The notes below the pieces were generated by a model, which did not search any database, was not told the DNA's origin, and was given only the letters and a program-made list of their open reading frames with translations. The translations under genes and the position numbers were made by a program. From NCBI GenBank assembly GCA_013397075.1, contig VWZS01000653.1:62001-126000 (forward strand): 64,000 nucleotides of DNA. The letters run 5' to 3'. Source of the DNA: Rhabdornis inornatus. Its lineage: Eukaryota > Chordata > Aves > Passeriformes > Rhabdornithidae. Below, piece after piece: positions 37,772-50,663 of the stretch (its first letter is position 1; every line of letters starts with the position of its first letter).

Positions 37772-40700
37772 TAACATCAAAATCATTATACACTTAAATC
37801 AGGAACTTCTTTCAAAACATAATTTTACTGTTCAAAGAAAACTATTGAAACTACTGTGTACTTTAATGAAATGATACAATGCAACTATACTTTGTGGAGC
37901 ACTTTTCATACAAACTGCATTATGAAATGTAACACAAAGATAAATAACAGTTCCACAGTCAAATAACAAACAATAGCAGAGAGAGAAAAAACATTAAGTT
38001 ATGAGAGATGGAGAAGAATATATTCTACAAAATTTGAAAAGAAGATAGAGTCAGAAAGACAGATATAAAGACATTTCTAGGAAGCAACAACAATAAAATG
38101 AAAGTTTTCAGAACAGCTAAAGTACAACTCTATAAATAAGATACACAAGGTCACTACTATATAAGCAGATAAAAGTGTGAGTTACTGCCACAGACTTAAA
38201 GTCATCATTTATTTTCTGCCATTTTCTGACTAATGGTCATATGACCAATGAAATATTAGAAAGTTGAAACATGCTGACAACCACCAATGTAAAAGTATGA
38301 AAAATCGGCATGACAAGCCCAAATAAGTGCTCTCAATACTAAACATGCAAAATAAATGTATGGGGGGGTTATTTGACTAAACACTGGAGTAGTTAACCAT
38401 TGATGCTATGATTGATCTTAAGTGAAAACAAGAAACCACCAGAGGAAAGTGGTTTTTCAGTATGCTGAAAAACTTATTGTTTGTGGAGGTCCTGAATCAA
38501 ATAATCAGATATTAATAAAAGAACAGGTATTATAGCTAATGGCCCCTTGAGCAATGTTTCAGATGAGTGAATTAAATACAATGGGCACCATACCATGCAG
38601 GAGAGATTTTATCATAGTATTAATACAAAATATAATTTTAAAAGGTAACTAGAGCTTTAGAGAGGATAAAGGAGAAAGAAACATCAGTAAATTCTACAAT
38701 GAACAGTGTTGAATCTGAGAGAGGAGTAATTTTGTTTCTTGAGTTAATGATTTTGAGAAGGTCAGTTTGTGTAATAGCACCAAGTTAGTGTGTGACTGGA
38801 GTTCATTGAGCAACCACAGAGGAATAGTCAGACAGAACAAAGGTGTACAGTACTTTAAAAATGGCAGAAATTGTGCTATTGAAAAGTCAGATCAACCCCT
38901 TGATATAAAAGAGAAAAAGAGCACATATTGCCTTTCATGTGGAAGTGAAAATAAATGATCGGAGTTAGATTTTTCCCCCAGAATTCTCTGTAGATTGGTA
39001 TTCTTCTTTTTACTAGAAAAGTGAAAAGACAGGCAAAAATAGCAACTACCTTCACTGAAACTGACAGCAAATTTCCGTCTTTCTTTTGCAGAACAGGAAG
39101 TTAATAGATAAGGTGTATCAAAGACTGTCCTTGTGTTTGTGTACAAATTGACTAGCACCATCAGCTTAAAATGTCTAGAAAACTTTTCTGTCTCTTAAAT
39201 TTTAGGGATTTTATCTGGAAGGAATCTGGAAATCCAGGAGGATGGATCAATAACATCCTTACACAGGAAACAAACATGTTAAGTGAAAAAATTAGAAGCC
39301 CTTTTAAATTGTGAGGCTTAGTGAAACGAGCACTGAGAGTAAGATAGCATTTTTATTTGACTCATATCACAGGTGAGTTGTTCTATATTTATTTAGGACT
39401 AATTTCCCTTATTTGCTTGTTCATTAACTGTCTGAAAGGAACAAAGTAAAGAAAATTTTGCATGTTATTTCAATATGGAATAAATCTTCTTTTTAGAAGA
39501 TAACTTTCCATATAATGCATTTAATGCAGGGGTCATTTAATGATTTAAACTTTGAATATCAAACTATATTATATTCCATATTATGCACCAGTTCTTCTCA
39601 AAAACTCTGAAAGCATTTCCCCTGCAATTACAGTATAGTAAGCAGTAGTTAATCTATCAATCACAGTTGAGTCAATATTTCTGACTCGCATTTCACAATG
39701 TTGCTTTAGAAATGACTATGTAAATCTATGAGAAAATAAGGATGAACAGATATAAATAAACCAAATAAATCCTTCTACAAACTTGTTTAAATCAATCTCT
39801 GAACAATGATCTACAAAAGCTAGCACTGATTATATGAAATCCATACAGGGTCATACAAATTAAACACAACAATCACAATATTGTGACATGAAAAATTGTA
39901 AGAAAGACCAATGAAAGCTTCTGCTTAGACTAAAAAGTCTGGCTGATAGAGTAACTATTTTTTTGCCAAAATAGAAAGCTGAAGTCAAATTAACTGCTGC
40001 TCTGTATCAAGTCTGTCTTAACAATGAAACTTATCACAATGAGAGAAAAATAGAGGTGTTATTGGCAGAATGCCAGTACATATCTGGCAACAGATAAATG
40101 CAACAAATTACAAGCAACAATTATCTTTTCAAGCAATAAGAACCAGATTTTTTTCCAAGACACAAAATTATCTCCCTAGGTCTGATGTCTATAATCCCCT
40201 AGAGAAATTGTCTGCTTTTGTTATATCATGTCAGTTCAGTTTAAATTCTTGATCCAAGGGTCCCTGTAAACCATTTTAAAGGCTTTTGAATCTTAGGTAC
40301 AATTACAAACACATGATGTTTTTCCCGTCTAAGCATTTATTTATACTATGGGATTAAAATCTCTTCTCCAATTCCCCCAGCAGAAAAGTATTGTACTAAT
40401 TGGCATTGAACACTGAATTTCTTATTCACCAGCATTGCTTCTAATAAGAAAAATGGATAAATTTACTGAGTATTCCACTGAAAAAAACCACCAAAATATC
40501 TGCCAATGTGAAATGCATAGGTATCATTTGTATGCTTTTTCTAGAAATCAGAAAGTAGACTATGATAGTTTACCTCCCTCACTTGCCTTAAACCTAATAA
40601 AAAACCAGCTACATAGGTTTCTTTGGCTTCTGCTTTGGCTAATTGGCACTTTTTAAAAAAATAAATATGCCAAATTTTGCAAAATTGGTGTGCAGTTAGT

Positions 40701-41609
40701 ATAAGGTACCTACACTTAGCAACATTAAGTCCAACTTACAGGCTGTGGGCAGAAGCTGGCCTGAAAGATACTTCTGCTTCTACATTCTCCTAACAAAGGA
40801 AAATTAATTAATAGAGCCACACCAGGCAAAAATTTCTGTCTGGATATGTTCTCTGAGACAGAATCAAAGCCTGTTTCTCCTACCACAGTCAACTGACATG
40901 GAAAGGAGGACATGAGAAGCTTTGTTTGTTACGTTGCTTCTTCTGCTGCTGGTCTGAATATTGATCACCAAATTGGGACCCACCACAGATGGGGGACACT
41001 CACTTGAACACATAAGGACACATGGGAGGAATTCTAGAGGTGCTAAACAATCAAACTGGCTTTGGCTTCACAGAGAATCTTCTAATAAATAAGTCTCTCG
41101 TTTATATCTCTCATTACATACATTTTTTAATATAGCTTTATTTGCCATAAAATGTCTGAATTTCTTAGTCTCTCATAATAACATAATGACCAATTTTACT
41201 GGTGCTTCAAAATGTTATCTTAACAAATTTAGAGCTCTGATGCAACAGCAAAAACCATAGCCTAATCATCATAGAATAAAATTAAAGAATTACTTGGGTA
41301 GGAATAGGCATATTTTCATCTTTTTATTTTCATTACTGTTTTATAAGAAAGTTTCACAGAACATAATCTTATTCCTCAAAATTGAGAATTTTTTGTAACA
41401 GAAACTGAAAGAACTAAGTGCTAGTAAAAATTTTGTTGCAAATATACAAATATAGATTTAATATAAAATTCTGGAAAAAAATTTATAGCTATGAATTTTT
41501 CTCTTCTTTTTGGCGATATACTTCACTGCTAAAATGTCTTAGAAATGGCAAATATAAAACATATTTATTCTACAGTTATAAATGAAGCATTGCTCCATTA
41601 AGTATTCTG

Positions 41610-42341
41610 TGAGGTTTTGCGGACCTCCGGGTGCCTCTTGGGCACTCACACTGTTGGGTTATGTTCTTTTTTAAAAAGCCAAGCAAGTTAATAGTTGTTA
41701 TAAAGTTATTTTTTACAGAAGCACATCCGTTTTAAAGGCAAAAACAATGCAAAGCAATGACAAGAGCACATGGCATAAAAGCAAATGGCAAAAGCGATGG
41801 CATGAAGCAGTGGCAAAATGCAGGTGGCAAAATGCACATGGCATAAAGCCATGGCTTAGAGCACCAGCTTTCTTTAATGCATGTTTTTTTATAGAAACTT
41901 TCTAACTAGCTAAGGCACAAGCTTGGACCACTACTTCTTAACCTATTAGAATTCTAGTTTCCTAGCACGCCAGGCTACGTATAGACTACGTACATGGCCT
42001 ATCTTGTTTTAACTGAAAAATCTAAGCAATATTTTTAACTCTAACTCTATTATGTTTGAAGCTAGGTTCTTAGAGCCTCTAAGGAAACACTAATATGTTT
42101 TTTAACCTTCACTAGAACATGTACTACTTCTCAGGCATCTAAGACCTTTTACTCACTAAAAGCACTTAAAACTGATTTTAATTACTTACTCACTCATGCT
42201 ATAACCTAAATTTTCACTTTTGCTTTATGTGTGAGTGGCCTAACATACTTTAACCTATTTAATGGCTTTAATTCAATCTCTGCATTTTGATCTCTCTCTG
42301 AAAGATTCAGAGAGACCTCTGGCTTATTGACTCCAACATCA
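41610..42341 (-). mobile_element. Probable solo ERV LTR, 732 bp, 5-bp target-site duplication
   Basis: On the plus strand the element starts TGAGGTTTTGCGGACC and ends CCAACATCA, flanked by TTCTG at 41605-41609 and 42342-42346. The orientation is inferred: on the minus strand a TATA-like TATAAAAAAA lies near 41885 and the 3' end CCTCA resembles the LTR at 20850. No canonical AATAAA was seen. A degenerate short tandem array with TGGCA cores occupies about 41757-41850. Near the other end TCTCTCTGAA (42293-42302) and TTCAGAGAGA (42306-42315) form a perfect 10-bp hairpin. No internal viral sequence adjoins it. Confidence 0.65.
41757..41850. repeat. Degenerate minisatellite with TGGCA core
   Basis: About six units of roughly 13-16 bp, each carrying ATGGCA or GTGGCA followed by AAA or TAAA-like sequence, inside the LTR at 41610-42341. 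Confidence 0.75.
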
Positions 42342-45080
42342 TTCTGTTAAATTAACAGGTCTTGTAAAAATAACTTTACTTTTGGGATCACTCAGGTAAG
42401 GATCTGCCTTATGTTATTTTTAATCTCTTTTTTTATATTATACCGGAAAAATAGAACACATTTACTGCATAGATTAAGTATTTTCCTTCTGCTGAAACCC
42501 AGTTCTCTTCATATGTCTCCTAATCCAGATCTCTATTCAATATTAATTTCCTTTCTGCACCCTCCTTTTTAAAAACAGCTAATATAATCTAATCTGCTGG
42601 TGACATTTACGGGGAATGAATGACGACCTACTGAAACCTTATATTAGTCAGTTCATCTAAACTATCTTTCCAGGAAGATATCAAGGATTAAGCAAGTAGC
42701 ATCTGACACATATTCCTCCAAGGACTTTTGTTCTTTCCAATTTCTTAGAAGAAATCTGTTAGGTTTTAACTCAACTTCTCATCAAGAATTGCCACCTGCT
42801 TTTAATTTGATGCACAACAGAAATCTGCAGACTTACAAATACTACAATGCTTCATAAACTCTTTGTGCAATAGCTTTAAATCTATTCAACATAACGCAGG
42901 AAGGAAGATCAATTTAACTGGAAATAGGTTTGATGTGGAACTAGAGAGGCAGAGTTCAAATCTGTGGTCAGTATCAATGTTTATGTGTCATCCTGGGAAA
43001 CCACGTGGCCCCAAAACTACTTATGTGCCTACAGAGAAACTTATACAGAAAAAACCCCATCTTGCTGCTTCAGCACCTAAAGTTTACATAACAAGCAAGG
43101 GAAAAACCAAATCTCTCTTCACTCTGCTGTCAAACCCTCCTGCATCCTCCAATTAACCATATCACATGCTGAAGTACAATACAAGGATTGTGCATTAAGT
43201 TCTCCCCTCATTATGATACACATGTATGTTCTCATTTGAGATATTTCTAGGCCATGAAATCCTGCTTACGTTCATCTCAATACGTTGCTCAGTATTTTGG
43301 CTGTGGTTAGTCTCATTCTTCCATGCTTATGTCTGCTTATTTAGGCTACACAGATTTCAAGTCCCTCCCTTGTGACTCCATGCCAGTGCCACAGTCAGAG
43401 AGAGCCACAAAGCTTAGGGGAGCATTAGCACATGTAAACACTGTAAAGAATCTAGGCCTTAACCTTTCTCTTGCTGCATTTTCTTTAAAGTAAGAGGTAA
43501 TGAGAAACACAACAGAAATACTGGGATGCTCAGGAATTTAATATTGCTGGCTAGAGAAAAGCATAAAACAAGTAAGGTGAACCTGTTCTATCCAATGTGA
43601 TAGTAGCAGAAATGGATTTGATCACATTTGTTTACTTTTAGGTGTCACTGTATTGTTCTGCAAAAGATCTGTGAAATCAGTATCTGGGAGAAATACAATA
43701 TTGAACAGGAAATAACACCTTCTTTGATGGATAGGCAGCCATTTTTTGAAAGAGTCTAATCACTAGTAACCACTCACTACCAGCAGAAATACAGAAATAA
43801 GCATTTCTTGTTGAGAAAAGGAAGCTGCAGAGATACAGAGACAATATTAAGCCTAATGCATATATCTAGACATTTATTACTATTACTAATGATTTCTAAT
43901 GATGGCATAGTAATCTTTTTTTCCATATTTTAAAGAGCAGCCTATAACTACTACAAGACCACTTCTAATCTATTAGACTTATAACTCTATTTCTTTAGGC
44001 TCTCACCAGTATGAATATGCTGCATGAGTTCAATATTATTTTAAATTTTAAATTATAAATTTTAAATTTATAATGATTTCTGAAGAAAAAATAAATAATG
44101 TAAATCCAGCAGGAGCTGAACAGTAAGGAAATTTCTGCTAAAAATCAGGCTCCATCCACAAATAGCTATAGTTATTTGTAGCAGTGTTTTATGCAAGATA
44201 AACTACTTATTCTGGAGGCTTTATTGCTTGCCTGTATGAACAAGAGATGGACTCAACATTTTAGTGAGACAGACATTTGTTCAAAATTATTACTACTGAA
44301 AGATATTGCCAGATTATGAAATGGTTATTCTATAGCTTAACTTCTTCATAACATATCCAGTAAAAATTCTAGTAATCCAACAGGACTGGCTATCCTCCAG
44401 ATGCACATACTTCTCATGAATGGTTAAATTTACTCATAACTTGATACCTGATTACAAATTCAGAGCTCCAGTCTTAAAACTGGTCATAATCATAACTGTA
44501 CTGTGCAGAAAGAAAATGCCTACAATAATTGTATTTCTAGTATCTAGAAAATATTTAGAGCATATGCTATTATTACTTATTGTAGCATTATGTTACATCT
44601 ATGAAATTAACATGCCTAATAATTATAGAATATAATCAAATATATTACAGTCAGTAGTAGACAGACAGTCTACTTGCTTGGATTATGATTATTCATTTTC
44701 TTTTACTGGGAAAAAATAGTAGAAGTATTGTTATTCACATCTAAGAGATTCATAGTTAACAAATGCAAATGAGAGGATCATGCAATTTTAGTCTTATTTA
44801 AAGATTAGTAGTAATACAGACAGTTCCTGAAACTTCTTTGCATTGGTTAAATTTTTCATAAACTTTGAAATTGAGACAACAATCTGGTTTTCTTTATTTT
44901 TGAAAATGAATGTATAGAGAGTTTCATTAAGAACAGCAGCACTGTTCATCCAGGAGAACATATCTAAGCCACCTAAAAATAAGCAATCTGCATAATATAT
45001 TACCTTTTTAAGTTATGAACTGATGAGGAGCAATAAGTGATGAATAACTTGAGAGAGTCATCAAAGCATTTCGGCTTCAG

Positions 45081-45114
45081 AACTGTTGAAACCAGGGAGC
45101 TAGTTTCAACAGTT
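45081..45114. repeat. Perfect 12-bp inverted repeat (hairpin)
   Basis: AACTGTTGAAAC (45081-45092) and GTTTCAACAGTT (45103-45114) are exact reverse complements separated by a 10-base loop. The stem is too short for a microRNA precursor. It could be the remains of a small inverted-repeat element or simply a local palindrome. Confidence 0.85.
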
Positions 45115-46307
45115 TTATTATGGGATCAGGTAAATATTTAGCATCTACTCCTATGAGAGTATAAATTTCATGTCTGAGAGAGCTTTGTGGATGTTTGCTC
45201 AGTGCTCTCATCTTCCCCACAGGAAAAAACTCAACTGCAAAGCAGGTTTTGCTTCCAGTGAGGTCATTGTTATGTCATCTGTTCCTCATGCAGAGCACTG
45301 CTGGATGATGTCTGTCTCACCACTGAACTGGCAGAGGGAGGGGAAGAGCAGCAAGGAAGGGCAGAATCCTAAAGACTGTGTAAAGATCCAGAAATTAAGA
45401 ACTTTTATACTATTTGGAATGATGGTTTTTACCTCCAAAGAAAATTTGTCTTGCTGCCAGTTACATTGTGGGCATATTTATATACCAATATGCTTGCTGT
45501 GTTCTGTTATTTAGAAGAATTATTTCAAAGTTTGATTGGCAATCAAAAAGCAGTTGATAGAATGTGGCTGTATGGGATTAAAGCTGAAGGCTGGCACTCT
45601 GTCATATAGATTGTATCCCTATAGCAGGTAAGTAATAATCATCCAGAAATGTTCTGCTGCATGTATCTGATTACTTAAATTAATCTTTAATGTGAAATTA
45701 TTCTCAAAAACCGGCATCTAATTAATCTCACTGTGTTACAGATAGAATCACACTGTTTACACATTCATAGAACACCAGAAACAGGCACATGAAAATTTTT
45801 CATTTCTCCCCCAATTTTTTCACATGGAACACAGAAATTTTCATTAAAATTGGCTTGCGTGCTTACATACTCTCCAATGGCAGATTTGACACTGTATTTT
45901 GAAATCATTTTAGTATTCCCTCGTTGTGATTTTTGTGATTAAAATCCATAATTCCAGCCACAATAAATTCAGGAAAGCTTTGGAATTCTCCGAGACTGCC
46001 AGAATAAATGAGTTGTGAGTAATAATTCCTGTTCAATGTCCTGTGCTTAAATTTGAAAGTACAACAGTACCATCTGGACTGTAACAAGAAGTCAGGTTGT
46101 TAATGTTAAGGAAAGGAGGTGAAAAGGGACCTGTGCTGTCATAAGCAATGCAGCATGTGGATCACTGTGACAACAATGCAACTTCCATTGCTAATGCAAT
46201 TATAGGTAATTAAGAGACAGAAATAAGGATGATTTTTTTTCTCAGTAGCATTTTAACTGCCTATTCATACCTGCATGAAATTTTATGCATTTATACTATT
46301 TAACTAC

Positions 46308-46928
46308 TGTTGAACAGAGCCTGACGGAGAGATGGAGGCTTTCAGCCAGCCCTTAAAATGCTGTTTATTGCATAGACGAGGTTACAGCAGTTGAGGGTCA
46401 TGGGTGAGCCTATAGCTGCTGGCTATAGGCAAGCTGTGTGTCCTGAAGCCCATCTAGTTCTGGTTACAATGCATTATATACTTTTCATTACAGAGCATCT
46501 TAATACATGACTACCAATCAACATCATACACAATACCTTTTACATTTACATATAACCTATCAAAACTGCTAAAATTACCACATTATGTTAGTGACTAGCC
46601 AATCACTGGAGTTAGTAGTTACATGTTAAACTTTGGGACTTGTTCTGCAGTGGAAATTTCTGAGATCTTTTCTCTACTTGCAACATTGGCTTTCTTGTTT
46701 GCCTGTGAAAATCCTTTTGTTTGGTAGAAACATCTTTTGTTTGAGGTGGATTTATCCTTTGCTCTAAGCCATAAAAGCCCCTTCCAACTCACTTGCTCTT
46801 TGCCTTCTAGTTACCCAGTAAGACTGGCTCAGCAATTCTTTTCTTCTATATAAAAACTTGCTTTCATTTCTATAGAACATTCTGTATATCTGCAAAACTC
46901 CTCTGTTAAATTCTTGTCCTTCTGAACA
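46308..46928 (-). mobile_element. Solo ERV LTR, 621 bp, 6-bp target-site duplication
   Basis: On the plus strand it starts TGTTGAACAG and ends CTTCTGAACA, flanked by AACTAC at 46302-46307 and 46929-46934. Read on the minus strand AATAAA lies at 46364-46369, and the final 60 bp (ending CTGTTCAACA) look like R-U5. A TATA-like TATATAAT lies near 46470. The element is in the same direction as the CNTNAP gene. A 6-bp duplication fits a class II (ERVK-like) element. No internal region is present. Confidence 0.82.
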
Positions 46929-47457
46929 AACTACTGGTAAAAAGAGAATATTCCTTAGCGTTGGTGCTCCCCTGTAATTAAATCTCAGCTTGCAATCTTT
47001 GCTATGAAAAAAAAAGCTCATGCGAGGAGGGGAAGACAAAATAAAAATACACTAGTTCAACAATTGAGTCTCCCAAGTACAAGTGTAATACTCTAACATC
47101 ATTATTCTTCTCACATTTTTCAAAACTGCTAGAAATACAATGCAAAAACCTTTTCCATCAGGCAGAGTTTAGCTCAGCAGAACCTGGGACTTTGGAAGCA
47201 GTTACCCTCAGGCAGGTGCAACCTAAAAACTCAACAAACTCTCGGTAACTTTTGTTATTTATTTACAAAGAAAACTCTACCCTCCTTACTAACCACTCTG
47301 GCTAATGATGAAAAATGCCACCATTTACAACTTCACCTTTTGTCCCCTGAACCAAATGACTGAAGCCTCCAGAAGAAGAATAACTCTATGTGCCAGTTTA
47401 TCTTTTCGCCCAGTGGGGGTCTTTACTGAAGTGTGGCTATGAAAGCAATTTCCATGT

Positions 47458-47488
47458 TGATGATGATGATGGTGATGATGATGATGAC
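47458..47488. repeat. GAT trinucleotide repeat
   Basis: About ten TGA/GAT units with one G substitution. It produces a histidine run in a minus-strand frame that is not a gene. Confidence 0.9.
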
Positions 47489-47750
47489 TGAAGCCTTTAT
47501 GGTTCAGATCCAAACTAGTTTAAAAAAGCAGGAGAATCCCACTAGACAAGCCACAAGCATCTTCCCCTTTCAAAGGAAATTAAATTGAATTGATATATAG
47601 CACACATGGTACTTGGATTCCTTAAAAGAAAGACACATAAAAATGTTACATAGTATTGTAGCAGAAGTGCTTGAAAACTCTTCTTTGCAGGTGCTAATAA
47701 GACAGCCATGAAAATCCAGTCAGATCTAAAGCTTGTCATTGTTACTTCTC

Positions 47751-47832
47751 AGCCAAAGGGTTTGTTCTAAAGTCCAAAGTAACAAAAAAATAAGCCAAAG
47801 GGTTTGTTCTAAAGTCCAAAGTAATAAAAAAT
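47751..47832. repeat. 42-bp tandem duplication
   Basis: Two copies beginning AGCCAAAGGGTTTGTTCTAA at 47751 and 47793; the second is slightly shorter in its A-rich end. Confidence 0.92.
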
Positions 47833-48870
47833 AAACTTGGTCATGAAAACAACAAACTTAATTACATCTCAATCATTGAAAAAAACAAAGCCAACCCTAA
47901 GAAACTTCTTTGGATACTATTCTAATTTCCTGTGACTATACAACTGCTACTCTGCTTGCAACACAATATTCCTGTGCTTAAAAAGCATAAATGTAAGACA
48001 TACAGTTTTAACTTTTATAAGTGTGATATCAGTGCCCAAGGTGCTAGAAAAGAAAAACAGACTGAGAATATATTCTCTTATATAAAGAAAATATAAATAC
48101 ATACGTACGTAAGCATAGATAAAACACAGTTATTTATGCCAAACTCTGTTATGAATACAGATGTTTATATACAGATAATAAACCTAATATATAATACACA
48201 AAAATATAGAAAGCATTTATTTTCATATCATAAAAGGACAATATATATCATGTGGCGCATGGCATTATATGAAATATTTGGATGTATATGATGTGTTATA
48301 AAAAGAAATAACTTCTAAATAGTAACTTCTACAAGAAGTTAACTTCCAAAATAAGCTACTCAATATATAGGATGCCTTAAGTCTTATATTTCATAAATGT
48401 ATCATAAGGCTTTGACACTAATTAACTTACACTGTAAGTTACTTGTAATTACATCATAATATATTTCAAAACCTTAATTCTGATTAACTTTACTATAATA
48501 ATTGATTTTTTTCTAATAGAAATTGGCATAAATGTTCCAGTCATTGAGATCAATACAAATTGTTGCATAAGCTTAAATTTATCCATTGGAGAAAAAGCAG
48601 AGACTTAATTAGCTATATCTTCACATCCTTTCTTTCAAGTCAGTTTACATTTCCAAAACCAAATATTCAAAATAAAACCAAGTAATTCAAACTGACAAAA
48701 AATGACCCCAGAAATTCTTTTTAATTTCAGATATGTGTGAGGTGGCAGAAAAAAAAACATCATTGCTACAACACCAGCTTGTCACATGCTCTTTTTGTTT
48801 TGACTTCAACCTTCAACAGGTCCATAAGGAGAATCAATATAAAGTGGCCTGACATGCCAGAGCAACTCAC

Positions 48871-49548
48871 TGGTACACTGCAAAGCATGTCCTTTAACAC
48901 TGAGATTACTACAGTGGTATACGGCGTCTGGTTGGGATGGAGTCACTAAATTAATCTTCTTCCTAGAAGGCCATGGGAGTTGTGCTTCCCAGCTGTGGCT
49001 AAAACCATGCTGGTACCAGATCATTCTTTTGGCTGCTGCTGAACAGCGTTTGCACAGAAGCACTAAGGCTTCTCTCCACACCCTTCCCCTTAAAGGCCAA
49101 GAGGTGGGGTTGGGTAAGAGGTTAGACAAGGACATAGCTGTGGTAGCTGAGCCAAACTGAGACTTTGGGAGCAGTTTCCCATGGGAAATCCCATACTATA
49201 CAATACTATGCTGTTGCATGCTCAGCAATAAAACCTCAGGGAATGAAAGAGGAAAGGAGTATATTTAGTGTTAGGGAGTTTGTCCTCCAAAACAGCCACT
49301 ACATGTGCTGAGGTGAGGCTTTGCGTTCCAGAGAGCAGCTGGACATTTGCTTGCTGATGTAAAGCAGTGAATAAATTTCTCTTTTTGCTTTGCTTACATG
49401 TGCAGCCTTTTCTTTTCTTATTAAATTATCTTCTTAATGCACCAATCTTTTTGCCTTTCTTGTTTTTCTTCCCATCTCTCAGGATACGGAAGAGGTAACC
49501 TAAAGTTACGGTTGGTGTTTGGCTACTGGCCATGGTCAACCTACCACA
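48871..49548 (+). mobile_element. Solo ERVL-type avian LTR, 678 bp
   Basis: This is a recognisable copy of a common avian ERVL-type LTR. Successive landmarks are GGTTGGGATGGAGT, GCTGAGCCAAACTGA, CATGCTCAGCA, GCAGTGAATAAATT, TTGCTTTGCTTACATGTG, CTTATTAAATTATCTT and a final CCTACCACA. Polyadenylation signals are AATAAA (49370-49375) and ATTAAA (49420-49425). The usual TATA box after CATGCTCAGCA is degraded to AATAAAA. ACTCA flanks both sides (48865-48869 and 49549-49553), though a single C precedes TGG at the left junction, so the left end has one base of uncertainty. It lies antisense to the CNTNAP gene, about 1.1 kb from the laminin-G exon. Confidence 0.88.
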
Positions 49549-50663
49549 ACTCATTTAGTGCAAATTGATTTCAGGAAGAGAAGGCATTTTGCAAGACCAA
49601 AGCAGTATGCTATATTTTGAGGTTTTTTTACAGTAGCATGCATCTCTGAGAGTCTCTTAAAATAAAGTAGTAAATTAAAAGAACATGCATTTCTTTACCA
49701 CAACTATGCGGATATTTGCTGATGATACCCAAAACCACTGAGTGAGCAGAATATTTATCCTTGGAGATATACAAAGCTCAACTGGTCCTGAGTAACCTGA
49801 TGCAGCTTTGAAGTTGGCTCTGCTTTTAGAGGGCAACATGAACTCCAATAGTTGGTTATTACCTGAATTATTCCAGGGTTCTCTGATCTAGTACTCCTTG
49901 CTTCTTTCAGAGCACTATTTGAAAAAGACATTTTCAGCTTTCCAGCAGGCTTGCAATGACTTTAATGTAAGGTAGTTTTCACAATAAGCCAAGCTGCCTT
50001 CAGGAGTTGGGCTACTTTTCTTTCTGTCTTTCCTGGTATTTTCTTTTTTTCACCAAAAAAGAAACCATTAATCAGAAGCAACAAAAATGAATACAGGCAA
50101 ATAGTTGAAAAGATAGTGCCAAAGCAAAAGGCTGCCCTAATTCTCAGTTACTCTTAGACTGGGAAAAAACCAAACCCAGTAAACATTACTTTAATTAAGT
50201 TTGAGCATTTATTACATTCACTGATGTGCAAGCATGCAGACCTGCTTCAGGTCTCTGAGGAACACAGGGAAGCCAGAAGGGGCTGAAGCCAGGAGCCACA
50301 ACTTCTAGTTGCAAAAATGTCTCCATAACAGTCATCTAAGAAATAGACAAAATGTGTGAGGAGTTTCCTCTATTCAAGACAGCATATATATAGGCAGAGC
50401 CTGACTTACAAGAACTTTTCACCTCCTTCTCTGGTGAGTGGAGAGATTTGAGAGTTGCTCTCCACAGCACCCTACACAGTCTACAATTTAAAGCCATCAT
50501 CGCCATCACCTAAGTATGGTTCCCATTACTAAAAAGGTAGGGAGGGCCGCATTGACATGATCGCTGGCAGTATCAGGACCATCTTTTCTGGATCACTGTA
50601 TATTTTCAGAATATGAAGGATGTGTCAGTGTATAAAAGTATGGATGATCTCTCCACAACTTAC

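Larger units (their letters stand above)
6586..50663 (-). other. 44-kb phase-2 intron of the CNTNAP gene
   Basis: This is the sequence between the two recognised exons on the minus strand. It is bounded by GTAAGT at 50663 and TGACAG at 6586, and interrupts an Arg codon after its second base. It is mostly AT-rich unique-looking sequence. Supported contents are solo LTRs at 14.2, 20.9, 30.8, 41.6, 46.3 and 48.9 kb, a CR1 fragment at 21.2-22.7 kb, a short CR1-like end near 28.9 kb, and microsatellites, all listed separately. In the intervals 6.6-10.3, 11.1-14.2, 14.6-20.8, 22.7-28.9, 29.0-30.8, 31.5-37.3, 37.8-41.6, 42.4-46.3 and 46.9-48.8 kb I see no convincing gene. Open frames there are short, unlike known proteins, and of the length expected by chance. 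Enhancers cannot be judged from one sequence. Confidence 0.85.

Noticed and set aside
47325..47513. Minus-strand frame with a histidine run
   Set aside because: The histidines come from the GAT microsatellite; the rest is unlike any protein.
48806..49135. 109-codon minus-strand frame near the laminin-G exon
   Set aside because: It overlaps the ERVL-type LTR in antisense and is not an exon.
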